A stretch of 64,000 nt of DNA. Origin: Piper betle. Lineage: Eukaryota; Streptophyta; Magnoliopsida; Piperales; Piperaceae. Positions within the stretch are counted from its first letter, which is position 1; every line of letters begins with the position of its first letter. Under the pieces are notes generated by a model. The model was not told where the DNA came from, searched no databases, and worked only from the letters and a program-made list of their open reading frames with translations. The DNA is taken from NCBI GenBank assembly GCA_033002965.1, contig JAURVB010002516.1, forward strand, positions 1 through 64,000. Direction: 5' to 3'. Positions 47,791-59,500 of this stretch are shown here, piece by piece. Made by a program: the position numbers and the translations under genes.

Positions 47791-49080
47791 CTAACAAATC
47801 ACGGTTTCTTACGTGAGTTGTGGGGAAATATTCATGGTTTTAAATACCGTATCCAATACTTTAAGCTTTTGTACTATTTAGTATGAACTTTTTGTAAAAT
47901 TCAGGTTTTTATTGAAAACTTCAGTAATTTAATCGATATTTAATAAAATATTAATGATAAAATATATTTTTAATATTTAATAAAATATTTTATTTAATAT
48001 TTAAAAATATAGTTTAACCTTGTTAGACCAACTGAACCAAATATATTCAGTACCACTTAAAAGTCCAATATTATACATTGGGGTTGAGATTAAACGGGTT
48101 AGTGCTGATGTGGCAGTTATATTCAATGGTGACAATTAATTGACTTTCCACAAAAAATAACTCTTTTTTATTAATTTTTTAACTCTTATTGATGTTTTTG
48201 TATATTCAAACTCTTCTTGATGGTTTTTTTTCCACGGCAGCTGAAACATATTACAAAATAAAAGCTTGTAACCAGATTATAATTACTGTGTTGTATTTTA
48301 CGCTTGTTGTGACAAGTCATGAGTTTGAGTAACTAATTGCCTAATTATTAACTCTATAGCTACCTGAAACTCAATAAATTTTGAGTGTCATAACTATGAT
48401 TTAAATAGTAATAAAATCGGCTAAATCTAATTATTGACCAAGAAGATGCAGATCCAAGTACGGATGACAAGGTTGGTCTTCTTGCTCTTGGCATTGAAGA
48501 TGGAGCCATGCCAATTGCGAGGGCAGGTCAAGGTCGAGGCGTTCGTTGCTCTCGGAGTTGCCAAAAACAGTGGAGGCACAGGAAGCCCAGTGTCGCGTCA
48601 CCAACGAAGCAGACAATGGGTGATAAAGGTGGGAAGGCGAAGATGGCGAGCGGTGGCGGCATAGACTTTTGTAGGCATTGTAACTTCACCTGAACTCTTG
48701 TGGGCGAAATTTGTGAGGGTTTCTTGAGAGTGGCGGTCGACGGCCAAACCTGGGATGCTGTGATGGTAGAAAGGAGGCCATGGCATGGAAGAGGCAGCAC
48801 GCTAACAAGGAAAATAGACGCTAGGGATGCTAAGTTTGGTAAGGGTGGGATCTTCGTGGGGGAGAAAGGATGAATGCTCGGAAAAGAGGTAAGGCAAAAA
48901 AAATAAAAAGATGCAATGTTTTGAGGCAGGGGCATCACAAAACATCACATCCTTTTAGAATCATTAAGGAGCCAAGAAAGTCTATTACCCCCTTAGATGC
49001 AACAAGAAAAATCATTGGACAAATCTAACTCAAATTCCTTTTTGCCCTGTTAGTGTGGTAACGGGATAACGAGATACCCG
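47791..49080. other. Intergenic DNA with one GC-richer patch
   Basis: 47791-48430 is AT-rich with nothing recognised. 48430-48940 is less AT-rich with open frames on both strands (136 codons on minus, 48938-48528; 76 codons on plus, 48434-48664), but neither resembles a known protein. It may be an exon remnant. Confidence 0.45.
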
Positions 49081-49084
49081 GAGA

Positions 49085-49272
49085 AATATCAAAAGAATTG
49101 CTTCCACAAGCAACTTGGATCTTTGATTCCAAGAATGTGACATGTTTGTGTAGCTTGATACTGCAGCTTCCAATTCAGTAACTTGTTGGTCTATTAAGTC
49201 AATTTGCTGCGTATATCCATCGAATCTACAATTCTTATCTTTCAATTGCTCTACATATACTCTCAATCCCAT
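49085..49272 (-). pseudogene. BLOC-1 subunit 2 (BLOS2-like) exon fragment, copy 2
   Basis: The same fragment as 39340-39527, with identical predicted residues and the same indel after AAVS. The capture and damage therefore predate duplication of the 2-kb repeat. Confidence 0.7.
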
Positions 49273-49529
49273 GATGCTTGTATGCTGGCAATCAAGAGGG
49301 GAAAGAAATTGGCATTGCCGTACTTCACTAAATAGTCCAATCACATAAAAGATCTAAAATCAATGAAAAAATGTATTTCATATCGTTAAATCATGACACT
49401 TATACATTGATATTGATTCAAAACTGGATATAACTTCTTCACCAATTGATTCAAAACAGAATATTTCACAAATAGCACGTTTATTCGTATATTTTACGGA
49501 ATAAAATTAAACAAATATAGCTGTGCGAG

Positions 49530-49534
49530 CTCAA
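49530..49534. repeat. Target-site duplication CTCAA (left)
   Basis: CTCAA directly precedes the left LTR. It is repeated at 55038-55042 and present once at 39785-39789 in the unoccupied paralogue. Confidence 0.95.
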
Positions 49535-50143
49535 TGTTGGGAAATAGACGCTTCAGCGGAAACAACCCAGAAAATATTTCCCCTCAAGATGAAATAAAAA
49601 CAAATATAAAATGGATAGGAGACACAAGAAAAAAATGGATGGAAACTTTTCTCCCAATTTAGAGAAAAGAAAACCAACCTACTCGATCAACTTTGATTAA
49701 GAAAACTCTTACAATCAAGTATCGAAGAAAAAAACTCTCCTAACCCAAATCAGACCAATAACAAGATCTGAAAATACAATTCTTGAGAATACAATATATG
49801 AGAAACTGAGAAAACTAACATACACCTCAAAAGAAAATTGGATCAAACTCACACCCTAGATGATGACCCCTACTTCAACTTGAGATGATGTAAACTTCTC
49901 TAAACTCTCCTTATATGAGCCAAATGTGCTCAAAAGCTCTCAAGAGGATGTTTTTTCTAACATCAGAATTCTCCTTTATATAGAAGATTATGAGTAGAAT
50001 TCTAAAGGCCAACTCATTACACTTCTATCGCAAAGGACGAAATCACACATCGGAATACCAGATGCCAACCATTAGTGCAATAACCAAAAACCAAAAACTG
50101 GTAATTGAGTTTTTCAATGTGAATGGGTGAGGGAAACTCAACA
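49535..50143 (-). repeat. Copia 3' LTR
   Basis: 609 bp, from TGTTGGGAAATAGACG to GAAACTCAACA as read on the plus strand. On the minus strand it is the downstream LTR and should hold the polyadenylation signals. Confidence 0.95.
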
Positions 50144-50158
50144 AATCCTCCCCTTCAC
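50144..50158 (-). other. Copia polypurine tract
   Basis: On the minus strand GAAGGGGAGGATT lies directly before the 3' LTR, the expected site of second-strand priming. Confidence 0.85.
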
Positions 50159-50173
50159 GAATCCATGAGCTAA

Positions 50174-53100
50174 CTAGACATAAGTGGTAGCAAAATTCTC
50201 CATACCAGCTCCACTTCGACAAAATAAATGTTTGTCCTTTGTCACAATCTTGGTTAACATATCAGAGATGTTCTTGTCAGTGTGCACCTTGTTCAACTCT
50301 AACAACTTTCTCTCCAACACATCTCTTATCCAATAATATCGAACATCTATGTGTTTACTCTTTGAATGAAAACTAGAGTTCTTACTCAAATGTATAGCAC
50401 TTTGACTATCACAAAGTACCTCATACTTATCTTGAAGTATCCCAATTTCATTCAAAAATCTTTTCAACCATAGAACTTCTTTGCAAGCTTCTGTAACTGC
50501 AATGAATTCAGCTTCAGTTGTGGATAGAGCAACACACTTTTGCAATTTGGATTGCCAAGAAACAGCGCCACCTGCAAAAGTAACAACAACCCCAGAAGTA
50601 GATCTCCTAGAGTCAAGATCACCAGCCATATCTGCATCAGTATAACATGATAAGATAGGCTTACCTCCCCCAAAGCATAAACTTAGCTTGGAAGTACCTC
50701 TCAAATATCTCAATATCCACTTAACTGCTTGCCAATGTTCTTTACCAGGATTAGACAAATGTCTACTTACTGCCCTGACAGCATACGCTATGTCTGGTCT
50801 GGTACAAACCATAGCATACATAAGGCTCCCTACAGCAGATGCATAAGGCACATTCTTCATTTCATTTACTTCTGCTTCACTTAGCTCACCCTTCTTTAAC
50901 TTGAATTGAGCTCCTAGTGGAATAGAAACTGGCTTGGCTTCCTTCATGCTGAATCGCTCAAGAATTTTCTCAATGTATTTTTCTTGAGATAACCAAATTT
51001 TCTTAGCTTTTCTATCTCGCCGGATAGATATGCCAAGAATTTGCTTAGCAGGACCCAAATCCGTCATAGCAAAGGATTTGCCTAATTTTTCCTTCAAATC
51101 TGCAATATTTGATTTGTCCTGTCCAATAATCAACATATCATCAACATAAAGAAGCAAAATGATAAAGTCATTTTTCCCAAATTTCTTGATAAAAACACAA
51201 TTGTCAGAAACAGTTTTGTTGTAGCCTTGACTATCCATAAAAGAGTCAAACTTCTTATACCACTGTCTAGGAGCTTGCTTCAGGCCATACAAGCTCTTCT
51301 TCAATCTACACACCATCTGTTTCTTTTCCTTATCTATAAAACCCTCAGGTTGTTCCATATATATTGTTTCATCAAGATCACCATGGAGAAATGCAGTCTT
51401 CACATCTAACTGTTCAACCTCTAAATCCATACTTGCAGCTAAACCTAGCACACAACGGATTGAAGACATTTTTACAACAGGTGAGAAAATTTCGTCAAAG
51501 TCAATACCTTTCTTTTGCCCGAAACCTTTCACCACAAGTCTTGCCTTGTACCTTGGTTGTGAGTTACCTTCTTCATACTTAAGCCGATAAACCCACTTAT
51601 TCTTCAAGACCTTTCTCCCCTTAGGAAGATTCACAAGCTCATACGTCTTGTTCTCATGCAATGACTTTAATTCATCTCGCATGGCACTTACCCATTTGTC
51701 TTTCTCTTTGTGACTAAGAGCTTCACTGAAGTCTTCAGGCTCACCACTTTCTGTGAGAGTCACATAAGTAGACTTTGGATACTTTGTGGATGGCTTAACA
51801 ATTCTACCAGATTTTGTTCTAGTAGCATCAGCCTCCCCTTGATCAACAGCCTGATCATCATCATGTACCTGTTCATCAACAACATCAGGAACTATATCAT
51901 TAGAAATGTCATTATCCTCACCTTCACCGTCACGAGGCAAAAATATAGGAATGTCATCTCTGACTTCTTCATCAATCTGTTCAGCTACTTCTTGAACAAT
52001 ATCCTCTACAACCGTTGGAGGAGCAGATGAAGTCTTAACCTTCACAACATAATCCTGAGTATCACTTTGGGTAGTTGTTTCATTCCCAAAGTCCTCTAGA
52101 AACTGATTCTCTCGAAACACCACATCCCGGCTTCGAACAATCTTTTTCTCCTTAGGATCCCAAAGTCTGAAACCAAACTCTTTATCCCCATAACCCAGAA
52201 ATATGCATTCAAATGTCTTAGCATCAAGCTTAGACCTTAGTTCCTTTGGCATATGTACAAAGGCTTTACAACCAAACACCCTTAAATGAGTGTATTTTAC
52301 CTCCCTACCAGTCCAAACTTTTTCTGGAACATCTCCATTTAAAGCAAGTGTAGGAGACCTGTTAATTAAATAACAAGCAGTACAAATAGCTTCAGCCCAA
52401 AATTCTTTAGGTAATTTTGCTGTAGAAAGCATACACCTAACCCTTTCTTGAATTGTTCTGTTCATTCTCTCAGCCACTCCATTCAATTGTGGAGTATAGG
52501 GAACAATCTTCTCATGCCGAATGCCATGTTTGTCACAATAAACCTGAAACTCATTAGAACAATATTCACCTCCATTATCACTTCTCAAACATTTCAAAGT
52601 TTTCCTGTTTCTCTCTACAAGAACATGAAATGATTTGAAAGTATTAAACACATCACTTTTATTCTTCAAACAGTAACACCATACCTTCCTTGAAGCATCA
52701 TCAATAAAAGTGACAAAATAAGAGGCTCCACCAAAAGACTTTATCTCCATTGGCCCACATACATCAGAATATACAAGTTCAAGTATTTGTGTCTTCCTTT
52801 TGCTAGTAGATACAAAAGAAGCCCTACGTTGTTTTCCAGCCAAACAATGATCACAAGAGCTTAGTGTTGTCTGATCAAGTTGTGGAAGATAGTTCTTCTT
52901 TTTCAAAAATTCTAGCCCCTTTTCACTCATGTGTCCCAACCTTCTATGCCACAAATCAGCTGTGAGAGTAGTAGAGGTAACATTAACCTCCCCGTGAACC
53001 AGACTAGATGTAGTCCTATAAAGACCACCATACTTCTTCCCTTTAGCAACCACTAGAGAACCTTTCACCAATTTCCATAAGCCACATGAAAATTGTGAAA

Positions 53101-54355
53101 CATAGCCCTCATCATCTAGCACACCTGTTGACATCAAATTCAATCTTAAATCAGGAATATGACGTACATTTTTCAAAACAAGTTTGCAACCAGAATTGGT
53201 CACAATATGCACATCACCATGACCAACAATTTTAGACGTCCCATTGTTGCCCATCTTCACCACACCTAGATCAGTTGTCACATAGGTGTTGAAGAAATCT
53301 TTACATGGGGTAGCATGAAACGATGCGCCAGAATCAATCACCCAACTAATATCATCATTAGTTGTCAAACAATCATTTCCTTCATCAAGTATGATTAGTA
53401 TATCTTCTGTTGCAACATTGGCAGTCTTATCATCTTCACTCTTATTGTCAATCACCTTACCATTTCTTAGATCTTTCTTGTATTTGTAACAGTACTGTTT
53501 CTTATGGCCGGCTTTATCACAATAAAAACACTTGAAGGTCTTGTTTCTGGATTTAGACCTTCCTCTACTCTTATCTCTTCCACTTGGATTCCTACTTTTT
53601 GATCTTCCTCGAGGACTAAATTCAGAAACCAAAGATTGGGATGAATTAGAGAAGGTTACCTGTTGTGTTTTCCTTCTCACTTCTTCACTCAAAAGGCAAC
53701 TTGAAACCATATCAAAAGTCAGCTGCTTGTCAACATTATTCAAAGAAATAACTAAAGGTTCCCAAGACTCTGGTAAAGTATTCAATAATAGACAAGCTTG
53801 CCAAGCATCATCAAGAGGCATATTCAAACTAGATAATTGAGTTAATATACCTTGCATCTCATTGATGAAGTCGCTGACTTCTGCCCCATCCTTATACCGA
53901 AGATTCATCAATCTTCTGACCAGCAAATTTCGGTTTCCAGGAGTGTCTCTCTCATACATATACAAGAGCTTATCCCAAAGCTCCTTAGCTGTCTTTGTTC
54001 CCGACACATGGTTATATACGTTCTGTTCTAACCATTGTCTGATCAAAGCCATGCATTTTCTGTCCATCTTGATCCATTCAGCGGTGACCCTCGACTCAAC
54101 CTTAGCAGTAGGTAGAGGAGGAATCAAAGTAGCATTCCCTTCATCAGTCACCGGTGGACTGGAACTTGACGAAGCTGTCCCTTCATCAGTCACAACCGGA
54201 GTAGCACTCAACGGTGGACTGGTCGACTTAGGAGGACCAAGAATTGGATCATATAAATCCTTAGTGAATAAATAATCAATCATACGACCCTTCCAGTAAT
54301 GCCAATTTGACTTACCTTTAAGGGCGACCATCTTCACATGTTTCTCATCATTCAT
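50174..54355 (-). CDS. Copia gag-pol polyprotein (1393 aa)
   Basis: The ATG at 54355 gives MNDEKHVKMVALKGKSNWHY. Domains in order: copia gag; CCHC zinc knuckle CFYCDKAGHKKQYC (about residue 273); aspartic protease WVIDSGASFHATP (about 336); integrase zinc-binding region HRRLGHMSEKG with CDHCLAGKQ (about 470-510) and core with LVYSDVCGPMEIKSFGG and LRSDNGGEY; reverse transcriptase with DVKTAFLHGDLDE and YVDDMLIIG (about 1070); and RNase H with DADMAGDLDSRRSTSG and ALSTTEAEF (about 1240-1300). The order protease-integrase-RT-RNase H is diagnostic for Ty1/copia; it looks closest to the Tnt1-like (Tork) group. The frame is uninterrupted. Gag and pol share one frame without a recoding site, as is usual for plant copia elements. 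Confidence 0.96.
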   Translation of the reverse strand: MNDEKHVKMVALKGKSNWHYWKGRMIDYLFTKDLYDPILGPPKSTSPPLSATPVVTDEGTASSSSSPPVTDEGNATLIPPLPTAKVESRVTAEWIKMDRKCMALIRQWLEQNVYNHVSGTKTAKELWDKLLYMYERDTPGNRNLLVRRLMNLRYKDGAEVSDFINEMQGILTQLSSLNMPLDDAWQACLLLNTLPESWEPLVISLNNVDKQLTFDMVSSCLLSEEVRRKTQQVTFSNSSQSLVSEFSPRGRSKSRNPSGRDKSRGRSKSRNKTFKCFYCDKAGHKKQYCYKYKKDLRNGKVIDNKSEDDKTANVATEDILIILDEGNDCLTTNDDISWVIDSGASFHATPCKDFFNTYVTTDLGVVKMGNNGTSKIVGHGDVHIVTNSGCKLVLKNVRHIPDLRLNLMSTGVLDDEGYVSQFSCGLWKLVKGSLVVAKGKKYGGLYRTTSSLVHGEVNVTSTTLTADLWHRRLGHMSEKGLEFLKKKNYLPQLDQTTLSSCDHCLAGKQRRASFVSTSKRKTQILELVYSDVCGPMEIKSFGGASYFVTFIDDASRKVWCYCLKNKSDVFNTFKSFHVLVERNRKTLKCLRSDNGGEYCSNEFQVYCDKHGIRHEKIVPYTPQLNGVAERMNRTIQERVRCMLSTAKLPKEFWAEAICTACYLINRSPTLALNGDVPEKVWTGREVKYTHLRVFGCKAFVHMPKELRSKLDAKTFECIFLGYGDKEFGFRLWDPKEKKIVRSRDVVFRENQFLEDFGNETTTQSDTQDYVVKVKTSSAPPTVVEDIVQEVAEQIDEEVRDDIPIFLPRDGEGEDNDISNDIVPDVVDEQVHDDDQAVDQGEADATRTKSGRIVKPSTKYPKSTYVTLTESGEPEDFSEALSHKEKDKWVSAMRDELKSLHENKTYELVNLPKGRKVLKNKWVYRLKYEEGNSQPRYKARLVVKGFGQKKGIDFDEIFSPVVKMSSIRCVLGLAASMDLEVEQLDVKTAFLHGDLDETIYMEQPEGFIDKEKKQMVCRLKKSLYGLKQAPRQWYKKFDSFMDSQGYNKTVSDNCVFIKKFGKNDFIILLLYVDDMLIIGQDKSNIADLKEKLGKSFAMTDLGPAKQILGISIRRDRKAKKIWLSQEKYIEKILERFSMKEAKPVSIPLGAQFKLKKGELSEAEVNEMKNVPYASAVGSLMYAMVCTRPDIAYAVRAVSRHLSNPGKEHWQAVKWILRYLRGTSKLSLCFGGGKPILSCYTDADMAGDLDSRRSTSGVVVTFAGGAVSWQSKLQKCVALSTTEAEFIAVTEACKEVLWLKRFLNEIGILQDKYEVLCDSQSAIHLSKNSSFHSKSKHIDVRYYWIRDVLERKLLELNKVHTDKNISDMLTKIVTKDKHLFCRSGAGMENFATTYV

Positions 54356-54409
54356 CTTGACACAAAAGGTTACTACCCAAACCAAGACAAACAAACGAAC
54401 CAAAGATAA

Positions 54410-54427
54410 CCAAGCTCTGATGCCGCT
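54410..54427 (-). other. Copia primer-binding site (initiator tRNA-Met type)
   Basis: On the minus strand, directly after the 5' LTR: AGCGGCATCAGAGCTTGG. It matches the common plant copia GGTATCAGAGC motif with a T to C change. Confidence 0.8.
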
Positions 54428-55037
54428 TGTTGGGAAATAGACGCTTCAGCGGAAACAACCCAGAAAATATTTCCCCTCAAGATGAAATAAAAACAAATAT
54501 AAAATGGATAGGAGACACAAGAAAAAAATGGATGGAAACTTTTCTCCCAATTTAGAGAAAAGAAAACCAACCTACTCGATCAACTTTGATTAAGAAAACT
54601 CTTACAATCAAGTATCGAAGAGAAAAACTCTCCTAACCCAAATCAGACCAATAACAAGATCTGAAAATACAATTCTTGAGAATACAATATATGAGAAACT
54701 GAGAAAACTAACATACACCTCAAAAGAAAATTGGATCAAACTCACACCCTAGATGATGACCCCTACTTCAACTTGAGATGATGTAAACTTCTCTAAACTC
54801 TCCTTATATGAGCCAAATGTGCTCAAAAGCTCTCAAGAGGATGTTTTTTCTAACATCAGAATTCTCCTTTATATAGAAGATTATGAGTAGAATTCTAAAG
54901 GCCAACTCATTACACTTCTATCGCAAAGGACGAAATCACACATCGGAATACCAGATGCCAACCATTAGTGCAATAACCAAAAAACCAAAAACTGGTAATT
55001 GAGTTTTTCAATGTGAATGGGTGAGGGAAACTCAACA
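54428..55037 (-). repeat. Copia 5' LTR
   Basis: 610 bp, and identical to the other LTR except for one substitution (about 54620) and one extra A (about 54980). On the minus strand it is the promoter-bearing LTR. Confidence 0.95.
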
Positions 55038-55042
55038 CTCAA
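55038..55042. repeat. Target-site duplication CTCAA (right)
   Basis: A direct repeat of 49530-49534, after which the 2-kb repeat resumes (ACGTTGTGGAGC) exactly as at 39790. Confidence 0.95.
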
Positions 55043-56561
55043 TACGTTGTGGAGCAATTCAACGTTGTGGAGTGATTCAAGCCTATTAGAAAAGCCACAA
55101 CTTCGACATCAGACAATGACTTAAATGAAACCGTATGACCACAAATCAAAATGCTTGCCCCAATTGCAAAAGCAAAGAGTGAAACATACAGATACTATAG
55201 TTGGTGTGGAAAGAAGATGAGTAGGGGAGGCCAAAAGCTATGGACGACCGCGAATGTCCGGTTCGTGTCCGTGCCATATGTCAAATTCAACGTGAAAATA
55301 GTTTATTCTTCTCTAATACTATTTTCTAAGTTATTAGTAATGTTTATTTGTTTTACATAGATTGAAGAATTCTTGTTTTGAATAGTATGTTTGCATAATA
55401 AGTTATTAATATGTATAACTTTTATTATTATATTTTTTATATTCGAAAAAACTAAGATATTTTCTAGCACTCAAGATGTATGTCATTTTTAAATATGATT
55501 TTTTTATATAATTAAGAATATGTTGTTGATTTACTATTTGCACTGGGAAATTTTAAGTATGGAGTGTAAGAGAAGGGATCTCTTTGGTTCATCATAGAAA
55601 AATTTAAGATATTGTTAATTTAATACCTTTGTCAAAACTTTTATTATGAATTTTAGTTGCCTTGTGAGAAACAAAGGATATTTTCAATTCAAAGATTATG
55701 TTATATTTTTAAATATAAATTTTTTTATAATTAAGAATATGTTGTTTATTTATTATTTGTATTAGAAATTATAAGTGTGCTTTGAAAAACAAAGAACGTA
55801 TCTTTGGCTTATCATAGAAAAAATCAAAATAATGTAAATTAGATCCATTTAAAACAAATTGTTTAAAATTTTATTTTAGTAAAAAACTTGTCTTTCTATT
55901 TATTTTTTAGTTTAAAAATTTTTAACTTACGTTAATTTTATGTTTCACATTAGTGTATGAGATATTTATATTTGTATGTGTGTTCGTCCGCGTCCGTAAA
56001 AAATTTTGCAGCATAGACGTAGACAAACGCTTTACCCCTACAGATGAGGAAGAGCAGAACTTGAAGCTCACCTCTAATCAAGTAAGAGATAAAGGTGAAG
56101 AGTTGGGCCAGCGACCCCGCCAGTTTGTCTCCATATCTGCAGTTTGCCACTGCCGTTACTACCACTGTGAAAGATTTGGATCCGGGCAGGCATGGTCGAA
56201 CGGGTACTCCAAGATCCTAATCATATCAAAGAATTGGTTATCATAGACTCATGGTCAGGGTGTCTGACTTGACCAAACCCTAATTGAGGATTGGTGCCCT
56301 TAAAATTAAAATAATTAATTCGGGATGATTGATTCATGTAACTATGCTATTAATTTATACGAGGACATTATCATTCGTTGGATACAGTTCATGACCAAGT
56401 TCAAAGTAGGTTTTTGTGGGTATATAATATGTTGAGTATGAAAATTTCCTATTTAATAGTTAAAAATAGCAAAAACACACATTTTCTCATTATCAAATTA
56501 GTTAGAAGGATATTTTTATCATTCTCGTTAATTGGGTAACCTTTATCAACCCAAATCATAC

Positions 56562-56601
<40 letters not shown>

Positions 56602-56644
56602 AAAATATTTCTGTGAACATTATTGCATATTATAACATGGATCT

Positions 56645-59500
56645 TCTAACACCCCGTTTCGGCTCACCCGCGAACCGACCCGGGAATGTCAACGGCGACC
56701 GAACCGTTCGCTAATCTACTAGGTTCGGTTAAGCCGTCCAGGATCTACTCTCGGCGTTTTAAGATGGAGATGCAAACATGAAATGCATGGATGGGATGCG
56801 TGGGTTCTAATGGAGTCCTACATACATGCCATGACGTGCAAGCAAAGACAAGATAAAATAATAAATGAAAAAAACCAAAAGAAAATATATACTATTTTAT
56901 AAAAATACAGTAACACATAATAATCTACCCTAACATTCAACCATCATCTCATTCGTTTTTACCTGAGCCGAGTCTGTACTCCAAGGCTCCCTACTCATTC
57001 ATATTTATCAGTTCGTTTCATAACAAGTAATTCACTCAAGCAAACACATCAAAATTATCGTTTACGTAGCAATAACACACCGTCATTATACGTTACACGC
57101 GGCAGGTACATGTGTGCTCGGTTCCGTGCTGCTCCTCCGTAGTACCGAAAGCTTTCATCCCTCGCATTTCTCACCTAAAAATATATAGAAAAACCGTCAG
57201 TAACGAGTGTTACCGGCCCGGAAAATAACTAATATCAATCTGGCACAGGAGAGCAAACTCTCCTGTTGAATGAAAACCATATACTTCCTCAAGAACTCTC
57301 ATCAGGGCACATACGGGAGCCGTCGCCCTCGGGTCGACAGCGTCCCCCTATCTTTCACATTCTCATGCCTCGGCCATTTCTCTATTGCTTCTCGCGTCAA
57401 ATCTCATTCCTTTCCACCATCTGCACCTTCCATATTACTCCTGGCCTTGAGCACGAAGGCCGAGTACTCTCAGGCAGTCGCCTTCAGTACCCTTTGAAAC
57501 CACAAGTCTAGACATGCGCTGCAATGCAGTACTCGTGAACCTCCACACTTCTCCGGGTTTGAGGAACTCAAAGGTGGAGTTGTCAAGATCCCTCGGGAAT
57601 GAAACGGCCCGCACACCATTCCAGAGCCCACTGTCGACACACACGTGCCCGCTCGCGTAGCACGGTAGTCGGATTTCCCTCATTCAGTCTCTCACAAAAA
57701 CACGAAAACTATACATATATATAGGTCTGGGTTGGGATTTATACAATAGGCCCGAAGGCAACGTGAACTGGATCTGAAGTTCGAAAACAAACTCGAGGGA
57801 TCTCATCCTCGAGGGTTATTAATCCGGAAAATCGTTGGCTAAATGGCCCGAGTTAAGTGGGATTTGATAAGACGCCACTTAACTCGTCCTGCACATAATA
57901 AATCAAATACACAAGAGAGTAGCGTAAATCAGAGAACGAGTCCTAAACGGACCTGGTAGAAGCTCCAAACGGGTCCACGTGCCTAGGCGGCGAGCTCCTA
58001 CACCGTACCTACACAATTAAGCTAAAAACTAACGCCCGCATGATGAATCACATATCCTATAGCATACGCACACAATCAACACAATCACACGTCAATCAAC
58101 ACACATCAACCTATATCAATTCTAGCGAGTCTACTTAAGCTAGTTTGATTAGATCATGATTATTACTTAATAACCCTAATTAGTTTCATAACTTCTATTT
58201 TTAACACCACACAATCAAACAAATTTCATATTTTTATCCTTAATCAAATCTACATTTATATATATTATTATAACACACAATTCACCAATCCTAGCATGCA
58301 ATTCTAATAATCAAAACTTTCAAATAATTAAATTAAAATAAATTATACCTCGCGTCGTCGAAAATCGGCGACGGCTAGGGTTTCCGTTTTGTGGCTCGAA
58401 ACTCGAATTCGGCACCTAGCGGTGTCCGAAGTCCGATCAGATTGGACCGGGTGTGTTCGGCGGATGATCCGGCGAATTTCCCATAAATCCAATTTCCGGC
58501 GGTTCCGGCGGTTTTCCGGCGAGTGTCGGCGGTTTTCCGGCGGATTCCGCCGGTTTTCCGGCGATGATTTGGGACGGGGCAATCAGGGGTCTGTCGGCAC
58601 CAGCTCGACGAGCTCGGTCCAATGGTGGTGTCAAACAGGGTAGCCGAGGCGGCGATGGCCGTCGACGGCGGCATCGAAAATGGGCGGCGGTGGCGGCGTT
58701 CTCCGATCGAGGCTCCGGCCGGCCTCGACGGTGGTCGGGACGATGGGGGAAACGTCGGCGACGTCGAGGGGGTGGTCGTCGGGGTCACAGCGGCGGCGGC
58801 GCGGCCCGGACGGCGGGAATCAGTGGGCGGCGTGTCGCGGTTCGCGGGCGGATTCTGGCGTCGTGGCGAGGTGGTGGCGGCCGGGGCTGTTCGGGGTGGC
58901 GCGGTGACGGCAAGGCGGGGCAGGGCGGCGTCGACCGGCGGCCAGGCGGCGTCGGCCGTGGCGGCGGTGGCGCGCGAACAGGGGCGGCGCGGCGGCTAGG
59001 GTTTGGGCGTGGGGGAGAAAAGGTCGGGGTGGAGAAGAAATAGTTGGGTGGCAAACTTGTAATTTAGTATTGACTCGATTCCGACTCGAGTCAAAATAAT
59101 AACTAGTTCGTAATAAATTCTAAAAAAATCTTAAAAAATATGGAAAAATCACATAAAATAAAACAAACACAACAACATCCAAATGGCATGCTCTATAATT
59201 AATAACCCACCCGAATATAATCAAACGCATCCTAATGCGTTATTCGGCCTAAAACTATTTCTACGATCAAACATATAAAAAGAAAAAAATACTGCATACT
59301 TTCATATATTCAGATAACTCGCATCTCACCATCTTCTCGACGTTATCATCATATATTCAGGTACACCTGACTCTCATCGCTCATAACTCACGGCTGGTCT
59401 CGACTCAGCACGCGATTCATGAAACTGACTCGACTCGAACCAACGGTCGAACCGACTGGTTCGGTAACGTAAAACCCTGACTCGAGTCACGGGTTTTACA
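56645..59500 (-). mobile_element. Long gypsy-type LTR, minus orientation (3' LTR of the gag remnant)
   Basis: About 2.86 kb. Read on the minus strand it starts TGTAAAACCCGTGACTCGAG at 59500 and ends with CGAAACGGGGTGTTAGA at 56645. The purine tract TAAGGAGGGAAGGT (59501-59514) directly precedes it, placing it as the 3' LTR of the minus-strand element at 59501-60993. The GC-rich core (58360-59040) makes long Pro/Arg-rich frames that I regard as non-coding. It inserted at or near the end of the 2-kb repeat. Confidence 0.82.

Larger units (their letters stand above)
49535..55037 (-). mobile_element. Intact Ty1/copia LTR retrotransposon (about 5.5 kb)
   Basis: A complete element in minus orientation: LTRs at 49535-50143 and 54428-55037 (TG...CA ends), 5-bp CTCAA target duplications, a primer-binding site, one long gag-pol frame and a polypurine tract. 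By eye the LTRs differ by one substitution and one A-run indel over about 610 bp, so insertion was very recent. The coding frame has no stops and the catalytic motifs are present, so the element may be autonomous. A decayed relative lies at 17957-20754. Confidence 0.97.
49081..56644. repeat. 2.06-kb dispersed repeat, copy 2 (split by the copia insertion)
   Basis: Sequence 49081-49534 followed by 55038-56644 is collinear with 39336-41392. The break lies exactly at the copia element, with CTCAA on both sides. The right end abuts a gypsy LTR at 56645. Confidence 0.92.

Noticed and set aside
58343..59054. Several long Pro/Arg/Gly-rich frames on both strands (also at 43995-44562 and 61396-62139)
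   Set aside because: They lie in the GC-rich core of the gypsy LTR, overlap in many frames and have low complexity. LTR membership explains them.
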